Assembly (NCBI GenBank): GCA_035551355.1
Contig: DASZNF010000035.1
Coordinates: forward strand, 73,149-137,148
Direction: 5' to 3'
DNA: 64,000 nucleotides
From: DATATV01 sp035551355
GTDB taxonomy: Bacteria; Actinomycetota; Actinomycetes; Mycobacteriales; Pseudonocardiaceae
Shown here: positions 1 to 8,508 of the stretch, in pieces
How the letters are laid out: each line of letters opens with the position of its first letter
How positions within the stretch are numbered: position 1 is the first letter of the stretch
Made by a program: the position numbers and the translations under genes
The notes under the pieces: generated by a model
Told to the model about the DNA's origin: nothing
The model's database searches: none
What the model saw: the letters and a program-made list of their open reading frames with translations, nothing else

Positions 1-711
1 CGGATCACCGGCGCGGTGTGGGTCGCGGTGTCCACGGCGGTCACCGCGATCGTGGTGAACCTGCCGTTCATGCTGTTCGGCTACGCGGGCTGGCGCGCCT
101 CGTTCACCTTCCAGGAGGACCGCTCGGTCGACATCACCACCAACTCGGTCTGGTTCTGGGCGTTCCGGCCCTACTCCGACCCGAGCGACAAGCCGTTCCA
201 GGAACTGGTGGACCTGCTGTCCCCGACGCTGATCCTGGCCGCCTTCGCCCTGGCCGTCGGCCTGGGCTGGCTGCGCTACCGGCGGGAGGGCAGCTACCCG
301 TGGATCGGCGTGTCCGCGGCCATGCTGTGCGGGTTCCTGCTGTTCCACAAGGTGCACTCACCGCAGTACACGTTGTGGCTGGTGCCGATGTTCTGCCTGC
401 TGCGCATCCGCTGGGGCTGGGTGCTGGCCTACTTCGCCGCCGACGCGGCCATGGGCGTCGGCATCTTCCGCTACTACTACGCGATCACCTACGGCAAGCC
501 GTACGGCATCTACGACGGGTTCGCCGAGCAGGCCACGGTCATCGGCGTGTGGGGCCGGGCGGTGCTGCTGGTCGGGTTGTTCTTCGCGTTCCTGGCCGCC
601 GATCCGGTGACCAGCGGGCCGCGCGGTGCGGCGGTCACGACTCCCGGCAGCACACGCGCATGGTGGCTCCGACGGCCACTACCACCAGGGCGGCCGTCAC
701 CCCAAGGGTGA
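1..711 (+). CDS. GT87/DUF2029-type membrane glycosyltransferase, C-terminal part
   Basis: The reading frame is open from the left edge of the window, so the start and N-terminal half are missing. About 195 visible residues form alternating hydrophobic helices and polar loops. They include an SPQY(T/S)LWLVP segment that is also present in the GT87-like protein at 1102-2733, which makes the two genes paralogues. Members of this family are polytopic membrane glycosyltransferases, often mannosyltransferases that use polyprenyl-phosphate donors; the substrate here is unknown. The last 35 or so residues are a non-conserved basic, Pro-rich tail that runs 77 bases into the 3' end of the opposing gene at 635-862. 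Confidence 0.8.
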   Translation, partial: RITGAVWVAVSTAVTAIVVNLPFMLFGYAGWRASFTFQEDRSVDITTNSVWFWAFRPYSDPSDKPFQELVDLLSPTLILAAFALAVGLGWLRYRREGSYPWIGVSAAMLCGFLLFHKVHSPQYTLWLVPMFCLLRIRWGWVLAYFAADAAMGVGIFRYYYAITYGKPYGIYDGFAEQATVIGVWGRAVLLVGLFFAFLAADPVTSGPRGAAVTTPGSTRAWWLRRPLPPGRPSPQG

Positions 712-862
712 GGGCGATGACCCCGACCAGGCACAGCACCACGACCAGCACGGCCGCGGCCACCCGCCGGTTGGGCGCCCACCAGTCACCGACCACCAGA
801 TCCAGCAGCCGCCCGGCCCGGGCCCGGGCGGGCATGCTCAGGTGGATACGGACATGGGTCAC
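635..862 (-). CDS. Small membrane protein of unknown function
   Basis: 75 residues starting at GTG, with an AAGGAG Shine-Dalgarno sequence 8 bases upstream, which decides this start over the longer frame. The N-terminal half is basic with a short amphipathic stretch. Residues about 34-68 form one long or two short transmembrane helices rich in Val, Leu and Ala, and the tail is short and contains two Cys. I recognise no family. The gene is convergent with the upstream glycosyltransferase fragment and overlaps its last 77 bases, so the 3' part of one of the two frames may be over-extended. Support comes from the ribosome-binding site and the clean hydrophobic profile. Confidence 0.5.
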   Translation of the reverse strand: MTHVRIHLSMPARARAGRLLDLVVGDWWAPNRRVAAAVLVVVLCLVGVIALTLGVTAALVVVAVGATMRVCCRES

Positions 863-1101
863 CGAGGTGGCTCCTTGGCGGATCGAGTCGGGGTGTGGCG
901 GCGGCGAACTCGGATTCGCGAGGCTCACCGCCAATCATGGCGCGGACGATCTTGTGGTCGGAGCGTTACCTGACCATCACGCGCCGAACGGTGGTCACTG
1001 AACGGCGAGCGGTCACCACCCATCCGGTGGTATCAACCGTCCGTAATCACCGGCGGATCGGCGACGGTCGCCGTCTGGGTACGAGCTGCGGCCCCTTCGC
1101 G

Positions 1102-2733
1102 TCACCCGGTCGTGGCGAGCTCCGGGTTCGACCGTCGGCGGCTACCCAACGTGAAACGGTCCGGGGCGCCGTCCAGGAAGCCGCCGGCCGGATCGTCGTC
1201 CCCGGCCAGCCGGACCAGATCCATCGACGGCCGGTAGATCTCCCAGATGATCAGCGCGCACAGCCCGACCACGGCCAGATCGCGCAGGATCACCATGCCG
1301 AGGAACCAGCCCTGCGGCAGCCCGCGGTCGTCCTGGTGCTGGGACAGATTGGCCAGCTCCAGGTAGTACATCATGCGCGGGAACCAGACCAGCGCGTCGA
1401 TCACCATCCAGGACAGCAGCACCTTCCACCGCGGGATGGCCAGCACGGCCAGCGGCACCAGCCACAGCGAATACTGCGGCGACCACACCTTGTTGGTCAG
1501 CAGGAACGCCGCGATCAGCAGGAACCCCAGCTGGGCCAGCCGGGGCCTGCGCGGCGCGGACAGCGCGATCCAGGCGATCCCGGCGCAGCACAGCGCGAAC
1601 AGCACGAAGATCACGCCGTTGAGCAGCGTCGGGGTGGCGTGCGCGGGCAGGTTCGAGTCGAACCCGGGCCAGCCGGTGAAGTAGGAGACCACGTTGTACA
1701 GCGAGTCCGGATCGGCGCCGCGCTGGTCGTTGAGCCGGAAGAACTCCTGCCAGCCCGGGTGGTAGAGGATCGCGATCGGCGCGTTCACCACCGCCCAGGC
1801 CACGATCGCGCCCCCGGTGCAGCGGGTCCACTCGCGCATCTTTCCGGTGCGCAGACACAGCAGCAGCAACGGGAACAACAGGAACGCCGGATACAGCTTG
1901 GCCGCCGCGCCCAGCCCGAGCAGCACCCCGGCCAGCACCGGTTTCTTCCGCGACCAGGCCAGGATGCCGCCGGCGGCGAACGCGGCGGCGACCGCGTCGA
2001 AGTTGGTGAACGCCTGCACGATGACCAGTGGCGAGGCGGCGATCAGCAGCCCGTCCCACGGGCGTCTGCGGGCCGTTCGGGTGGTCGCCCACACGCAGAC
2101 CAGCCAGGCCAGCCCGAGCAGCAGCGCGCCGATGTCGAAATACACCACCACGGTCATCGCGCTGGGCAGTAACCCGGTGGCGCCGGCCAGCTTCACCCAG
2201 CCCTGGGCCAGCCGCGCGTTCATCCACTGGAACATTCCGGTCAGAACCGGGTACTCCATGTACCGGGTCTGCGCGGCCGCGGTGCCCGGGTTGTCCACCC
2301 AGGACGTCTTGTACGGGAAGGTGCTGGGCTGGTCCAGCCGCTCCGCGGTGTAGAGCGGCACCACGTCGGAGTAGCAGAACGCCACGTACTGCCGGTTGGC
2401 CCGCCAGTCCAGCTGCCGGATCCCGTTGCCGTCGGTGTACTGCTGGACGCACGGCGCCTTGACGAACCAGCTCAGCGAAAGCGCGACGATGCCGATCAGC
2501 AGCACCGCGCGCAGCGGCGACCAGAACCAGTGCCGGCCGAGGACGGCGTGCCGGCCCAGCGGCCCGCCGATCAGCTTGCTGGACTGGCGGCCGATGGATT
2601 CGGTCCAGCTCGGCACGACCCGTTCGTCGGGACCGAGGCTGTCGGTCGCCGCCAGTTCGGCGAGCTCGGCGTCGGTGAGCTCGTCGTCGGGTTCGGTCTC
2701 GGTGTCGGTCAGGTCTGCCTGGCTGCTGGCCAC
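1102..2733 (-). CDS. GT87/DUF2029 family integral membrane glycosyltransferase
   Basis: 543 residues. The N-terminal 60-70 residues are acidic and cytoplasmic, followed by about ten transmembrane helices and a short soluble C-terminus. The SPQYSLWLVPLAVLAI segment and the Asp/Arg-rich first loop are typical of the GT87 family. Position next to the class A PBP matches Rv0051 beside ponA1 in mycobacteria, so a role in envelope glycan or glycolipid assembly is likely; donor and acceptor are unknown. I chose the GTG at 2733 because a TACCAT -10 box ends exactly 7 bases upstream and no ribosome-binding site is present, which fits a leaderless mRNA. The open frame continues upstream but there it crosses the hairpin that ends the PBP gene. 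Confidence 0.82.
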   Translation of the reverse strand: MASSQADLTDTETEPDDELTDAELAELAATDSLGPDERVVPSWTESIGRQSSKLIGGPLGRHAVLGRHWFWSPLRAVLLIGIVALSLSWFVKAPCVQQYTDGNGIRQLDWRANRQYVAFCYSDVVPLYTAERLDQPSTFPYKTSWVDNPGTAAAQTRYMEYPVLTGMFQWMNARLAQGWVKLAGATGLLPSAMTVVVYFDIGALLLGLAWLVCVWATTRTARRRPWDGLLIAASPLVIVQAFTNFDAVAAAFAAGGILAWSRKKPVLAGVLLGLGAAAKLYPAFLLFPLLLLCLRTGKMREWTRCTGGAIVAWAVVNAPIAILYHPGWQEFFRLNDQRGADPDSLYNVVSYFTGWPGFDSNLPAHATPTLLNGVIFVLFALCCAGIAWIALSAPRRPRLAQLGFLLIAAFLLTNKVWSPQYSLWLVPLAVLAIPRWKVLLSWMVIDALVWFPRMMYYLELANLSQHQDDRGLPQGWFLGMVILRDLAVVGLCALIIWEIYRPSMDLVRLAGDDDPAGGFLDGAPDRFTLGSRRRSNPELATTG

Positions 2734-2823
2734 CTGCCGGATGGTAGAGGCCGCCGTGTCGGGTCCGAGTAGGAGGAGTTGCTCTTTGTCGCGCCGGACA
2801 CTCCGGGCCCGGCGAACCGGCCC

Positions 2824-2874
2824 GGACCAGCCGGAAGGGGCCGGGCACAGTGCCCGGCCCCTTCCGGCTGGTCC
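2824..2874 (-). terminator. Perfect 24-bp hairpin after the PBP gene
   Basis: Two 24-base arms (2824-2847 and 2851-2874) are exactly complementary around a 3-base loop. The hairpin begins 8 bases after the PBP stop codon. No clear T-run follows on the minus strand. The position directly downstream of the PBP and upstream of the GT87 promoter argues for a strong terminator separating the two genes. Confidence 0.8.
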
Positions 2875-2881
2875 GCTGCGT

Positions 2882-5800
2882 TTAACCCCCGCCGGGGCCG
2901 GCAGCGCCGGTGTCGTTGCCCCCGTTGCCGGGATTGCCTGTGTTGCCAGTGGTGCACAACAGTCCACAATCACCGGTCGGCGGTGTGGACGTGTGGTGAT
3001 GCGGCTGGCTCGCCGTGGTGTCCGTGGTGGTGGACCCGCCGTTCCCGCCGCCGTTGTCGGTGGTCTGGGTGACCGAACTGGAGCCGCCCGAACCGCCGTT
3101 CGTGCCGTCCGTGGCACCGGCGCTGGCCTGCGAGTTGGTCACGAAGTTCCAGCCGCCCTGGATCAGGTTGCTGGTGCCGAACTGCTGGATCGGCGAATTG
3201 TTCAGATAGGAGTTCATGTAGGCCTGCCAGATATAAGCAGGCTCCTCCCGGCCGAACACCGAGTAGTCCTTCTCCGCGCCCACCCCGTTGTGATAGTCGC
3301 CGAAGATCGGCGCGATGTGATCGGAATGGCCGAACCACACCGCGGTCACGACTTTCGGGGTGAAGCCCACCGTCCAGGCGTCCGAGTCGTACCCGGTGGC
3401 GGTGCCCGTGGCGTCGTTGTAGCCCTGGGTACCGGTCTTGGCCGCGCTGGGCCGCCCGCCGGACAACGCGAACCCGCCGCCGCCGGACTTGGCCGCGACC
3501 TGGGTCAGCGACTCGGTCACGGTGGCCGCGATCGTCGAGTTGGTGGTCGGATCGGAACTGAACGCCTGCTTGGCCGGCGTGTTGAACTGATACAACACGT
3601 TGTTGTCGTTGATGTCGGTGACCTTGCTGACGAAGTGCGCCGGGATGTACATCCCGTTGTCGGCGAAGGTCGAGTAGCCCTGTGCCTGGTCGATCACCCG
3701 CACCGGGTACTGACCGATGGAGATACCACCGTCGATCGAACCCTTGTACTGGCCGGTGTCGTTCATCAGCGAGACGAACGGGGCGCCGATGGCCGGGTTG
3801 ATGGTGTTCGGGATGCCCGCGTCCAGCGCGGCCTGCCGGACGCTCTTCACGCCGACGTCGTCCGCGCCCATCTTGTAGAACACCGTGTTGACCGACTGGG
3901 TCATGGCGTCCCACACGGTCATCTGGGGCGAGCCCTCACCGTCGGAGTTGTGCACCAGGTGCCCGTCGATGGTCTGTTTGTCCGTTCCGTCGTAGACCGA
4001 CTGCAGGCCGATCTTGTCCGGATGAGTCTGCAGACCCGCGGTGAACACGTAGGGCTTGAACGACGAACCCGGTTGATGCGGGCTCGCCGCCAGGTCGTAG
4101 GCCGTGGACCCGTCTCCGCCGTAGTAGGCGATGATGCCGCCGGTGGTCGGGTCCATGGAGACCATGGCGGCCGCTTCGGACTTGTTGATCGTCTGCCCGT
4201 GCACCGTGGTGGTGCCGCCGCCGGTGAACGCGGTGTCCTTGCTCATGATCTGGTTGACCGCGTTCTCGGCGTCGGTCTGCGCGTTCGGGTCGATCGTGGT
4301 GTAGATCTTGGCGCCGTTCTTCTGCAACGACGTCTGACTCCAGCCGTCCGCATCGAGCTCGTTGATGACGGCGTCCTCGATGTACTGGCGGACCGGGGAC
4401 AGCTTGCCGGTGCCCTGACTGTCCGACTTGGACACCGTCTGCGGGAACTGGGCCGAGGTGTGGTTGGCGGCGTAGTAGGCCGGGGTGACGAAGTTGTTGG
4501 CCTGCATCCGGCTCATCGTGAACTGCCACCGCTGCGTCTCGGTGTCCTGGTCCCAGCCGAGACCGGGCTTGTTGATCATGCCGGCCAGCAGTGACGCCTG
4601 CGACGGGGACAGCTGCTCGGCCTTCACCCCGAAGTAGTTCTGCGCGGCCGACTCGATGCCGTAGGCGCCGCGGCCGAAGTACACCGTGTTCAGGTAGGCC
4701 GCCAGGATGGCGTCCTTGGAGTAGCTGTTGGTCATCTTGAACGCCTGCACGACCTCGTTGGCCTTACGGGTCAACGTGTGCTGGTCGTTGCCGGTGGCGA
4801 CCTTGATGTACTCCTGGGTGATCGTGGAACCACCACCGGAACCGCCGGTGGCCTGGTTGACCACGGTGCGCAGGATGGCGCTGATGTCGAAGCCGGGGTC
4901 GGTCTCGAAGTGCTCGTCCTCGGCCGCCTCCACCGCCTGCCGCACGTTCTGCGGGATCTGGTTGGGCTCGATCAGCGTGCGGGTGCCGTTGGACAGCGTG
5001 GCCATCACGCTGCCGTCCGAGTAGTAGATGGTCAGCGGCTGGTTCTCGCTGGCCGCCAGCGCGGCCGGGTCGGGCACGCTGGCGAACTGGTACATCACGA
5101 AGAACGCCGCGATCGGCCCGAGGATCAGCAGCGCGCCGGCGATGTACACACCGCGCCGCACCCGGCGCCAGATCTTGGCCCGCTTGTCCATGTCGTCCAC
5201 CGCCGCAGGCATCGGCCGGCTGGGCGGCCCCTCCTCGTCCAGCGGGGTGACCGCATTGTCCAGGTAGTCGTCGTCGCGGTGGGTCAGCAGCGCCGGTTCG
5301 GGCGCGAACTCCGGCTCGCCCACCGGGGGCATCAGGTCGGTCGGCCCCTCGCCGGGGTGGGCGCCGGGCCGGCCCGCGCCGGGACCGGCCGGACCGCCGG
5401 GCCGCCCAGGCGGGCGCTGACCGGGTCTGCCGGGGGGCGGGGCCGCGCCGTTGCGCACGGTCGGCGAGTTGGGGCCGGGCGGGGGCACCCGGGTGGTGGG
5501 CGGCGGTCCACCGGGACGGCCGCCCGGAGCGCCGGGGCCACCGGGAGGACCGCCGGGCGCGCCCGGGCCGGTGCGGGGGCCGGGGCCGACGCGGCGAGGC
5601 GGGTTGCCCGGGGGCACCCGCCGGGTGCCGTTGGGGTCGCCGCCCGCGTTCGGACCCCGCCGGGTCGGCTCGGGCGGAGTTTGCCGGGCAGAGGCATCGT
5701 GCCGGGGTGCGTCGCCGCCGCCATGGCGCGGGGGCTCCGCGGGTGGGGTGCGCCGGGTGGCGCCCGCGTCACCCGAGGGGCTGGACGCTGGCCGTCCGCC

Positions 5801-5953
5801 GCCCGGCGGCTGGGCATGCTGCCCGCCCGCCGGCCGACCAGGGGGCGGCTGCCGGGCGAGGTCGGGGTCGTCTCCGGTCGGCCACTGGTTGCTCTCACCA
5901 GTCGGCCACTGGGGCGCACGACCACGTCCCGGGTCGTCGCGATGGTCAGTCAC
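2882..5953 (-). CDS. ponA1: Class A penicillin-binding protein (bifunctional transglycosylase/transpeptidase)
   Basis: 1023 residues. Residues 1-255 are a very long cytoplasmic tail rich in Pro, Gly and Arg. A membrane anchor follows at about 267-292. The GT51 transglycosylase domain carries the catalytic ED pair at 345-346. The transpeptidase domain has the SxxK motif at Ser630-Lys633, SxN at 687-689 and KTG at 839-841. The C-terminus after about 940 is a Gly/Ser/Thr-rich extracytoplasmic tail with a close Cys pair (996, 1000). The enzyme polymerises lipid II and cross-links peptidoglycan. GTG start with GGGAGG 9 bases upstream. Gene order with DUF5318, PadR and ino1 matches the mycobacterial ponA1 locus. 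Confidence 0.95.
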   Translation of the reverse strand: MTDHRDDPGRGRAPQWPTGESNQWPTGDDPDLARQPPPGRPAGGQHAQPPGGGRPASSPSGDAGATRRTPPAEPPRHGGGDAPRHDASARQTPPEPTRRGPNAGGDPNGTRRVPPGNPPRRVGPGPRTGPGAPGGPPGGPGAPGGRPGGPPPTTRVPPPGPNSPTVRNGAAPPPGRPGQRPPGRPGGPAGPGAGRPGAHPGEGPTDLMPPVGEPEFAPEPALLTHRDDDYLDNAVTPLDEEGPPSRPMPAAVDDMDKRAKIWRRVRRGVYIAGALLILGPIAAFFVMYQFASVPDPAALAASENQPLTIYYSDGSVMATLSNGTRTLIEPNQIPQNVRQAVEAAEDEHFETDPGFDISAILRTVVNQATGGSGGGSTITQEYIKVATGNDQHTLTRKANEVVQAFKMTNSYSKDAILAAYLNTVYFGRGAYGIESAAQNYFGVKAEQLSPSQASLLAGMINKPGLGWDQDTETQRWQFTMSRMQANNFVTPAYYAANHTSAQFPQTVSKSDSQGTGKLSPVRQYIEDAVINELDADGWSQTSLQKNGAKIYTTIDPNAQTDAENAVNQIMSKDTAFTGGGTTTVHGQTINKSEAAAMVSMDPTTGGIIAYYGGDGSTAYDLAASPHQPGSSFKPYVFTAGLQTHPDKIGLQSVYDGTDKQTIDGHLVHNSDGEGSPQMTVWDAMTQSVNTVFYKMGADDVGVKSVRQAALDAGIPNTINPAIGAPFVSLMNDTGQYKGSIDGGISIGQYPVRVIDQAQGYSTFADNGMYIPAHFVSKVTDINDNNVLYQFNTPAKQAFSSDPTTNSTIAATVTESLTQVAAKSGGGGFALSGGRPSAAKTGTQGYNDATGTATGYDSDAWTVGFTPKVVTAVWFGHSDHIAPIFGDYHNGVGAEKDYSVFGREEPAYIWQAYMNSYLNNSPIQQFGTSNLIQGGWNFVTNSQASAGATDGTNGGSGGSSSVTQTTDNGGGNGGSTTTDTTASQPHHHTSTPPTGDCGLLCTTGNTGNPGNGGNDTGAAGPGGG

Positions 5954-6029
5954 TTAAAACGGCCTCCCGCATGGCCGCACCCACCGGGGTGCGGCGTTCG
6001 GTGCTGGTCAGACGGCGTTTCCGCGCGTC

Positions 6030-6434
6030 TCACTCCGACGCGGTCCTGCGGCGCGGGCCGCGGGAGTCCACGTCTCCTGTTCCCAGGACGTATGACTGCA
6101 CCAGGTGGTTCCAACAACATGTCCGGCAAACTTCTACGACGTAGACACGGAACTCCGCGAACATAGTCGACAGCCGGGTGAGCTCCTCGTCAGTGCGGGC
6201 TGAACCGGAGATGTGCTTGAGCTCGTCGCCGTACACCCAGGTGACCAGCGTCAGTTGTTCCTTGCGGCAGACCGGGCAGGTGACCTGCGCGGGCTTGCCG
6301 TGGAATTTGGCGGCGCGCAGGAGATAGGGGTTCGCGTCGCAGACCTCCATGGTCCCGACGCGGCCGGAGTAGACCTCCGCGAGCAGCGCACGTCGCTGCA
6401 ACGCGTAGTCCACCACCTGCCGTTGATTGCGCAC
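6030..6434 (-). CDS. DUF5318 family protein (Rv0049-like)
   Basis: 134 residues, function unknown. The core reads as a small metal-binding fold with two CxxC pairs (CPVC and CRTC), which could hold zinc. Sequence and position are close to Rv0049 of M. tuberculosis, which also precedes ponA1. The GTG at 6434 is preceded by TACCCT and a 7-base spacer with no Shine-Dalgarno sequence, so a leaderless transcript is likely. It also matches the mycobacterial N-terminus (x-R-x-QRQVVDYAL), unlike the longer frame. It lies 76 bases before the PBP gene and is probably co-transcribed with it. Divergent from the PadR gene. Confidence 0.88.
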   Translation of the reverse strand: MRNQRQVVDYALQRRALLAEVYSGRVGTMEVCDANPYLLRAAKFHGKPAQVTCPVCRKEQLTLVTWVYGDELKHISGSARTDEELTRLSTMFAEFRVYVVEVCRTCCWNHLVQSYVLGTGDVDSRGPRRRTASE

Positions 6435-6585
6435 GCCTGACAGGGTACGTGTCCACACCGTCGGATTGCTGGGCCGTTTGGGTCACCATTGCCGCCGGAT
6501 GTCCGATCGCGGCCGGTCAGCGCGTCGAACAGGAGTCGAAATCGTGGCGACACCCACATCTGACCCGAAGTCGCGTTCGCTGATG

Positions 6586-6602
6586 TATCGGACCGATATA
6601 CT
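6586..6602 (+). promoter_or_regulatory. Palindromic operator overlapping the -10 of the PadR gene
   Basis: TATCGGACCGATA (6586-6598) is a perfect 6+1+6 inverted repeat. It runs straight into a TATACT -10 box (6597-6602), 35 bases before the PadR start. PadR-family repressors usually bind palindromes in their own promoter, so autoregulation is the simplest reading. No convincing -35 is seen. The site is also about 150 bases upstream of the divergent DUF5318-PBP genes. Confidence 0.6.
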
Positions 6603-6636
6603 CGCGCTATCGATCGAGACCGAGCGGAGGTGACTC

Positions 6637-7203
6637 GTGGTCGAATTCGCCATCCTCGGCCTGCTCCACGAGGCGCCGATGCACGGCTACGAGCTTCGTA
6701 AGCGGCTGGCCGACCTGCTCGGCGCGTTCCGCGCCTTCTCCTACGGCTCGCTCTACCCCGCGCTCAAGCGGCTGCAGCGGGCCGGGCTGATCGAAGAGGA
6801 GACGACCTCCGCCGACCCGCCCGAGGACCGCGCCGCCGCCCGCTCGTGGGGCCGGCGGGCCAGGAAGGTCTACCAGCTCACCCCGCACGGCAAGGAACGC
6901 TTCGCCGTGCTGCTCGCCGACGGCGGCCCGCAGACCTGGGACGACGACGGCTTCGGCGTGCACATGGCGTTCTTCTCCCGCACCTCGGCCGAGGTGCGGA
7001 TGCGCATCCTGGAGGGCAGGCGCAGGCGGGTCGAGGAACGCCGGGAGGGGCTGCGGTCGGCCCTGGCCCGGGCGGGCGAGCAGATCGACCGGTACACCCG
7101 GGAACTGCACCGGATGGGCCTGGAATCCAGCGAACGCGAGGTGCGCTGGCTCAACGAGCTGATCGAGCACGAACGGTCCGAGCAACTCGGGCACGAGCAG
7201 TGA
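6637..7203 (+). CDS. PadR family transcriptional regulator
   Basis: 188 residues. The N-terminal winged helix-turn-helix (residues 1-90) has the family hallmarks AILGLLxExPMHGYELRKRL and YGSLYPALKRL. The C-terminal half is a long helical region rich in Arg and Glu, used by PadR proteins for dimerisation. GTG start with a GGAGGTG ribosome-binding site 5 bases upstream. Orthologous by position and sequence to Rv0047c. It precedes ino1 by 68 bases and may be co-transcribed with it, so it could control inositol synthesis as well as itself. A palindrome lies in its promoter. Confidence 0.92.
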   Translation: MVEFAILGLLHEAPMHGYELRKRLADLLGAFRAFSYGSLYPALKRLQRAGLIEEETTSADPPEDRAAARSWGRRARKVYQLTPHGKERFAVLLADGGPQTWDDDGFGVHMAFFSRTSAEVRMRILEGRRRRVEERREGLRSALARAGEQIDRYTRELHRMGLESSEREVRWLNELIEHERSEQLGHEQ

Positions 7204-7271
7204 CAGCGTCGACACCGCTCGACACATCGGGTTGTGCGGAGTCCCACACGAAAAGACAAGGAGGACCCGGC

Positions 7272-8357
7272 ATGGGCGAACAGCGCCGCAACGTTCGGGT
7301 GGCCATCGTCGGCGTCGGCAACTGCGCCGCATCCCTGGTGCAGGGCGTGCACTACTACTCCGACGCGGATCCCGCCGACCGGGTGCCGGGACTGATGCAC
7401 GTCGAGTTCGGCGACTACCACGTCCGGGACGTGCAGTTCGTCGCCGCCTTCGACGTGGACGCCAAGAAGGTCGGCCGGGACCTGGCCGAGGCGATCGTGG
7501 CCAGCGAGAACAACACCATCAAGATCTGCGACGTGCCCCCGCTCGGGATCACCGTGCAGCGCGGCCACACCTTCGACGGGCTGGGCGAGTACTACACCGA
7601 CATCATCACCGAGTCCGACGACCAGCCGGTGGACGTGGTGGCCGCGCTCAAGGCGGCCGAGGTCGACGTGCTGGTGTCCTACCTGCCGGTCGGCTCCGAG
7701 GAGGCGGACCGCTTCTACGCCCAGTGCGCCATCGACGCCGGGGTGGCGTTCGTCAACGCGCTGCCGGTGTTCATCGCCTCGGATCCGGAGTGGGCGGAGA
7801 AGTTCCGCGCGGCCGGGCTGCCCATCATCGGCGACGACATCAAGTCCCAGGTCGGCGCGACCATCACCCACCGGGTCATGGCCAAGCTGTTCGAGGACCG
7901 CGGGGTGGAGCTGCTGCGCACCTACCAGCTCAACTTCGGCGGGAACATGGACTTCATGAACATGCTGGAGCGCAAGCGCCTGCAGTCCAAGAAGATCTCC
8001 AAGACCCAGTCGGTCACCTCGCAGATCCCGCACGAGATGGCCAAGGCCGACGTGCACATCGGACCGTCGGACTACGTGCCGTGGCTGGACGACCGCAAGT
8101 GGGCCTACGTCCGGCTGGAGGGCCGCGCGTTCGGCGACGTGCCGCTGAACCTGGAGTACAAGCTGGAGGTCTGGGACTCGCCCAACTCGGCGGGCGTGAT
8201 CATCGACGCGGTGCGCGCCGCGAAGATCGCCAAGGACCGCGGCCTGGCCGGCCCGGTGCTCTCGGCGTCCTCGTACTTCATGAAGTCTCCGCCCGAGCAG
8301 TACTCCGACTCCGACGCCTACCAGGCGGTGGAGCGGTTCATCAACGGCGAGGACTGA
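7272..8357 (+). CDS. ino1: myo-Inositol-1-phosphate synthase
   Basis: 361 residues. It converts glucose 6-phosphate to 1L-myo-inositol 1-phosphate with bound NAD+, the first step to phosphatidylinositol and mycothiol in actinobacteria. The N-terminal Rossmann motif is IVGVGNCAASL. The conserved central segments DDIKSQVGATITHR and LNFGGNMDFMNM and the SYFMKSPPEQ region near the C-terminus are typical of the prokaryotic, Rv0046c-like form. ATG start preceded by a strong AAGGAGGA sequence. It follows the PadR gene and ends at a strong hairpin. Confidence 0.96.
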   Translation: MGEQRRNVRVAIVGVGNCAASLVQGVHYYSDADPADRVPGLMHVEFGDYHVRDVQFVAAFDVDAKKVGRDLAEAIVASENNTIKICDVPPLGITVQRGHTFDGLGEYYTDIITESDDQPVDVVAALKAAEVDVLVSYLPVGSEEADRFYAQCAIDAGVAFVNALPVFIASDPEWAEKFRAAGLPIIGDDIKSQVGATITHRVMAKLFEDRGVELLRTYQLNFGGNMDFMNMLERKRLQSKKISKTQSVTSQIPHEMAKADVHIGPSDYVPWLDDRKWAYVRLEGRAFGDVPLNLEYKLEVWDSPNSAGVIIDAVRAAKIAKDRGLAGPVLSASSYFMKSPPEQYSDSDAYQAVERFINGED

Positions 8358-8363
8358 CCGCGG

Positions 8364-8404
8364 CCGGCCGGCGGGCGGCAATTGAGTTGCCTCCCGCCGG
8401 CCGG
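8364..8404 (+). terminator. Hairpin terminator after ino1
   Basis: A 12-bp GC arm (8364-8375 with 8393-8404) and an inner 5-bp arm form one hairpin with a single C/T mismatch and a 5-base loop. It lies directly after the ino1 stop. No T-run follows. Confidence 0.75.
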
Positions 8405-8508
8405 ACGGTATCGTGACCATCATCATGGACAGCTGACATCAGACCCCGGCCCGCGCCCGAGGCATCGCCCGGCGGGCTGCCATACCGAGTTCCACCCGGT
8501 GGTGTCTG

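Noticed and set aside
2396..4594. Plus-strand open frame antisense to the PBP
   Set aside because: No ribosome-binding site or domain; the PBP motifs on the minus strand are complete.
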